Assembly: GCF_004135935.1 (NCBI RefSeq)
Contig: NZ_CP025086.1
Location: 1,364,001-1,428,000, forward strand
Direction of reading: 5' to 3'
DNA from: Methylovirgula ligni
GTDB lineage: Bacteria > Pseudomonadota > Alphaproteobacteria > Rhizobiales > Beijerinckiaceae
DNA: 64,000 nt
The translations under genes and the position numbers were made by a program. Positions 62,408-64,000 of this stretch are shown here, piece by piece. The stretch's first letter is position 1; every line of letters begins with the position of its first letter. A model generated the notes under the pieces. The model ran no database searches and had not been told where the DNA came from. It worked only from the letters and a program-made list of their open reading frames with translations.

Positions 62408-63196
62408 CTACCGCCCAACAAAGTTCGGCTTGCGCTTTTCCTTGAACGCGCTGACGCCTTCGCGATAGTCTTCTGTCCGTCCCAGCATACGCTGCAAGTC
62501 GCGTTCGCGATCGAGCTGATCCGCGAGCGACGCGGTGCTGCTGGCTTTAATCGCATTCTTGATCGCCACCATCGCGCGCGTCGGGGCGACAGCGAGCCGT
62601 CTGACGAGCGACTCGACGTGCTCTTCGAACGCCTCATCGTCGATCGCTTGCCAGATCATGCCCCAGTCCGCGGCCTGCGCTGCATTAAGGGGATCGCCCG
62701 TCATCATCAGTGCCGTGGCACGCGCGGGCCCGATGAGGCGGGGCAGGATCCATGTTCCGGCGCTGTCCGGTAAAAGCCCAATGTTGGCGAAGGATTGAAT
62801 GAATTGCGCCGATTTCCTCGCCACAACGATATCGCAGGCGAGCGCGATATTGACCCCTGCGCCGGCCGCCACGCCATTGACGGCGCAGACGACAGGCAAC
62901 GGCAATTCGGTTAGGCGTTTAATCAAAGGGTTGTAGAATGCGTCGATATTGGCGCCGAGGTCCAGCGCTTCCGCAGACTCGGGATTGCGTTCGGAAAGGT
63001 CTTGGCCGGCGCAGAAACCGCGCCCCGAGCCAGTGAGCAAAAGCACGCGGGCGTCGTGGCCGTCGAGCAGAGAGTCGAGCGCCACGGCGACCTCGTGATG
63101 CATCGTAACGGTAAAAGCATTTAACCGCTGCGGTCGGTTGAGGACGAGACGGGCGACGCTCGCTTCAAGGGAAAATAAGATCGTCTCAAACTGCAT
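62408..63196 (-). CDS. Enoyl-CoA isomerase/hydratase (PaaG-like)
   Basis: A 262-residue crotonase-fold protein close to PaaG-type isomerases. Key segments are FCAGQDLSERN (about 61-71), VNGVAAGAGVNIALACD (about 106-122; no first Glu) and FANIGLLPDSAGTWILPR (about 138-155), whose Asp in LLPDSAG is the isomerase-type residue. It ends EKRKPNFVGR. It is transcribed toward the plus-strand operon, after the AMP-forming ligase gene with a seven-base gap, so those two form a minus-strand unit. Confidence 0.86.
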   Translation of the reverse strand: MQFETILFSLEASVARLVLNRPQRLNAFTVTMHHEVAVALDSLLDGHDARVLLLTGSGRGFCAGQDLSERNPESAEALDLGANIDAFYNPLIKRLTELPLPVVCAVNGVAAGAGVNIALACDIVVARKSAQFIQSFANIGLLPDSAGTWILPRLIGPARATALMMTGDPLNAAQAADWGMIWQAIDDEAFEEHVESLVRRLAVAPTRAMVAIKNAIKASSTASLADQLDRERDLQRMLGRTEDYREGVSAFKEKRKPNFVGR

Positions 63197-63203
63197 GATG
63201 GGA

Positions 63204-64000
63204 TTAGTCCGTTGCCGGCGCGCCGACAGTCGAGCGGCGCATGGTTTCGGCGCGCAGCATGGATTTCAGCACTTTGTTCGCGCCGCTGATCGGCAATTCC
63301 TCAAAGCGAATTTCGACCGACTTCGGGCATTTGTATGCCGCGATCTTGCTCCGGCAATAGGTAATGATCTCCGCCGCCGTGATGTTGAGGCCGGCCCGAG
63401 GAACCACGATGGCGTGAACCATTTCGCCCCACTTCTCGTGTGGCAGCCCAATCACCGCGCAGGACCATACGGCGTAATGGGTGCTGATCGCGTTTTCGAC
63501 TTCTTGCGAATAGACATTTTCTCCGCCGGAGATGATCACATCCTTTAGCCGGTCAACAACGAAAAGATATCCGTCTTCGTCAAGGTAGCCAATGTCGCCG
63601 GTATACATCCAGCCCTGCCGTAGCACTTTAGCTGTTGCTGCATCGTTGCGCCAATAACCGCGCATGACCATAGGGCCGCGAACGATGATCTCGCCGGTAG
63701 CTCCGATAGGCTGCGCATTCCCGTCACTATCGACGACACGGACCTCCGCCAAAAGCGCCGCGCGGCCAGCCGAGCGCAACCGCCCGGCGTTCGCTCCATC
63801 GACGATATGGTCGCGGTAGCCGAGCATGGTGGCGATCGGCGACGTCTCCGTCATGCCGTAGGATTGCACGAGCCGGACGTCAGGGAGGCGGCGCATCAGC
63901 TCGCGCACAAGCGCTTCGGAAATGGGGGCCGCTCCGTAGGTGATGTAGCGAAGGCTCGAAAGGTCGAAATCGTCGAGATCAGGCACGTCGAGAAGGGCGC
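63204..64000 (-). CDS. AMP-forming acyl-CoA synthetase (5' end cut by window edge)
   Basis: The C-terminal 265 codons of an ANL-superfamily ligase; the frame is open to the right edge and continues beyond, about 500 residues being usual. Visible motifs are the A5 region SYGMTETSPIATML, TGEIIVRGPMVMRGYW, TGDIGYLDEDGYLFVVDRLKDVIISGGENVYSQEVEN (hinge Asp and Lys-containing loop) and the catalytic-Lys segment LPISGANKVLKSML near the end, where a normally Gly-Lys pair reads Asn-Lys. It resembles long- or medium-chain and cyclohexanecarboxylate-type ligases. It probably activates the pathway acid. Confidence 0.86.
   Translation of the reverse strand, partial: ALLDVPDLDDFDLSSLRYITYGAAPISEALVRELMRRLPDVRLVQSYGMTETSPIATMLGYRDHIVDGANAGRLRSAGRAALLAEVRVVDSDGNAQPIGATGEIIVRGPMVMRGYWRNDAATAKVLRQGWMYTGDIGYLDEDGYLFVVDRLKDVIISGGENVYSQEVENAISTHYAVWSCAVIGLPHEKWGEMVHAIVVPRAGLNITAAEIITYCRSKIAAYKCPKSVEIRFEELPISGANKVLKSMLRAETMRRSTVGAPATD

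Overview
The window is about 64 kb of GC-rich chromosome from an alphaproteobacterium, most likely order Hyphomicrobiales (rhizobial/Beijerinckiaceae-like). Pointers are an aerobic CobN-dependent cobalamin set, a CbtAB cobalt transporter under a cobalamin riboswitch, a HisG/HisZ pair, a BacA/BclA-like ABC transporter, CIRCE-controlled groESL and an IHF-alpha gene. The family-level placement is inference.

Region 1 (1-8.7 kb) is cobalamin metabolism. cobN (cut by the left edge) and cobW lie on the minus strand behind a cobalamin riboswitch. cobO and cobQ are divergent on the plus strand. cobD, led by a 19-codon leader ORF, and a CobC-like histidine phosphatase are on the minus strand. cbtB-cbtA follow a second, differently built cobalamin riboswitch. 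Region 2 (8.9-24.1 kb) is housekeeping: a catalase-related peroxidase, an acetyltransferase, folA, hflK-hflC, a DegP protease, CIRCE-groES-groEL with a terminator, ihfA, the BclA-like transporter, hisZ-hisG, a feruloyl-CoA synthetase and tRNA-Gln(TTG).

Region 3 (24.1-39.7 kb), starting at the tRNA, is an accessory mosaic. Short-chain dehydrogenases, an alpha/beta hydrolase and an NADP oxidoreductase each sit beside a TetR, MarR or LysR regulator. In three places the regulator and its partner share visible palindromic operators. The zone also holds a frameshifted DUF302 gene, remnants of a polysaccharide-export gene, degenerate short repeats and an unusual 749-residue fusion of an FAD/NAD oxidoreductase to a patatin-like phospholipase.

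Region 4 (39.7-64 kb) is a large acyl-CoA catabolic island. It has acid activation (an NDP-forming ligase, a family III CoA-transferase and an AMP-forming ligase cut by the right edge), three acyl-CoA dehydrogenases, three crotonase-family proteins, two MaoC/HTD2-type hydratases, two dehydrogenases of the SDR family, an FAD-dependent dehydrogenase, its own ETF-beta/alpha and ETF-quinone oxidoreductase, and two different carbon-carbon lyases: an isocitrate-lyase-superfamily protein with KRCGH and a citryl-CoA-lyase-like member of the citrate synthase family. A GntR/FCD regulator lies in the middle, and variants of the palindrome TTGCATGCAA recur in the promoter regions from 39.6 to 55.6 kb, which points to one regulon. 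The substrate is not evident. The enzyme mix suits a branched, alicyclic or polycarboxylic acid broken down as CoA esters, with electrons passed through the island's own ETF to quinone.
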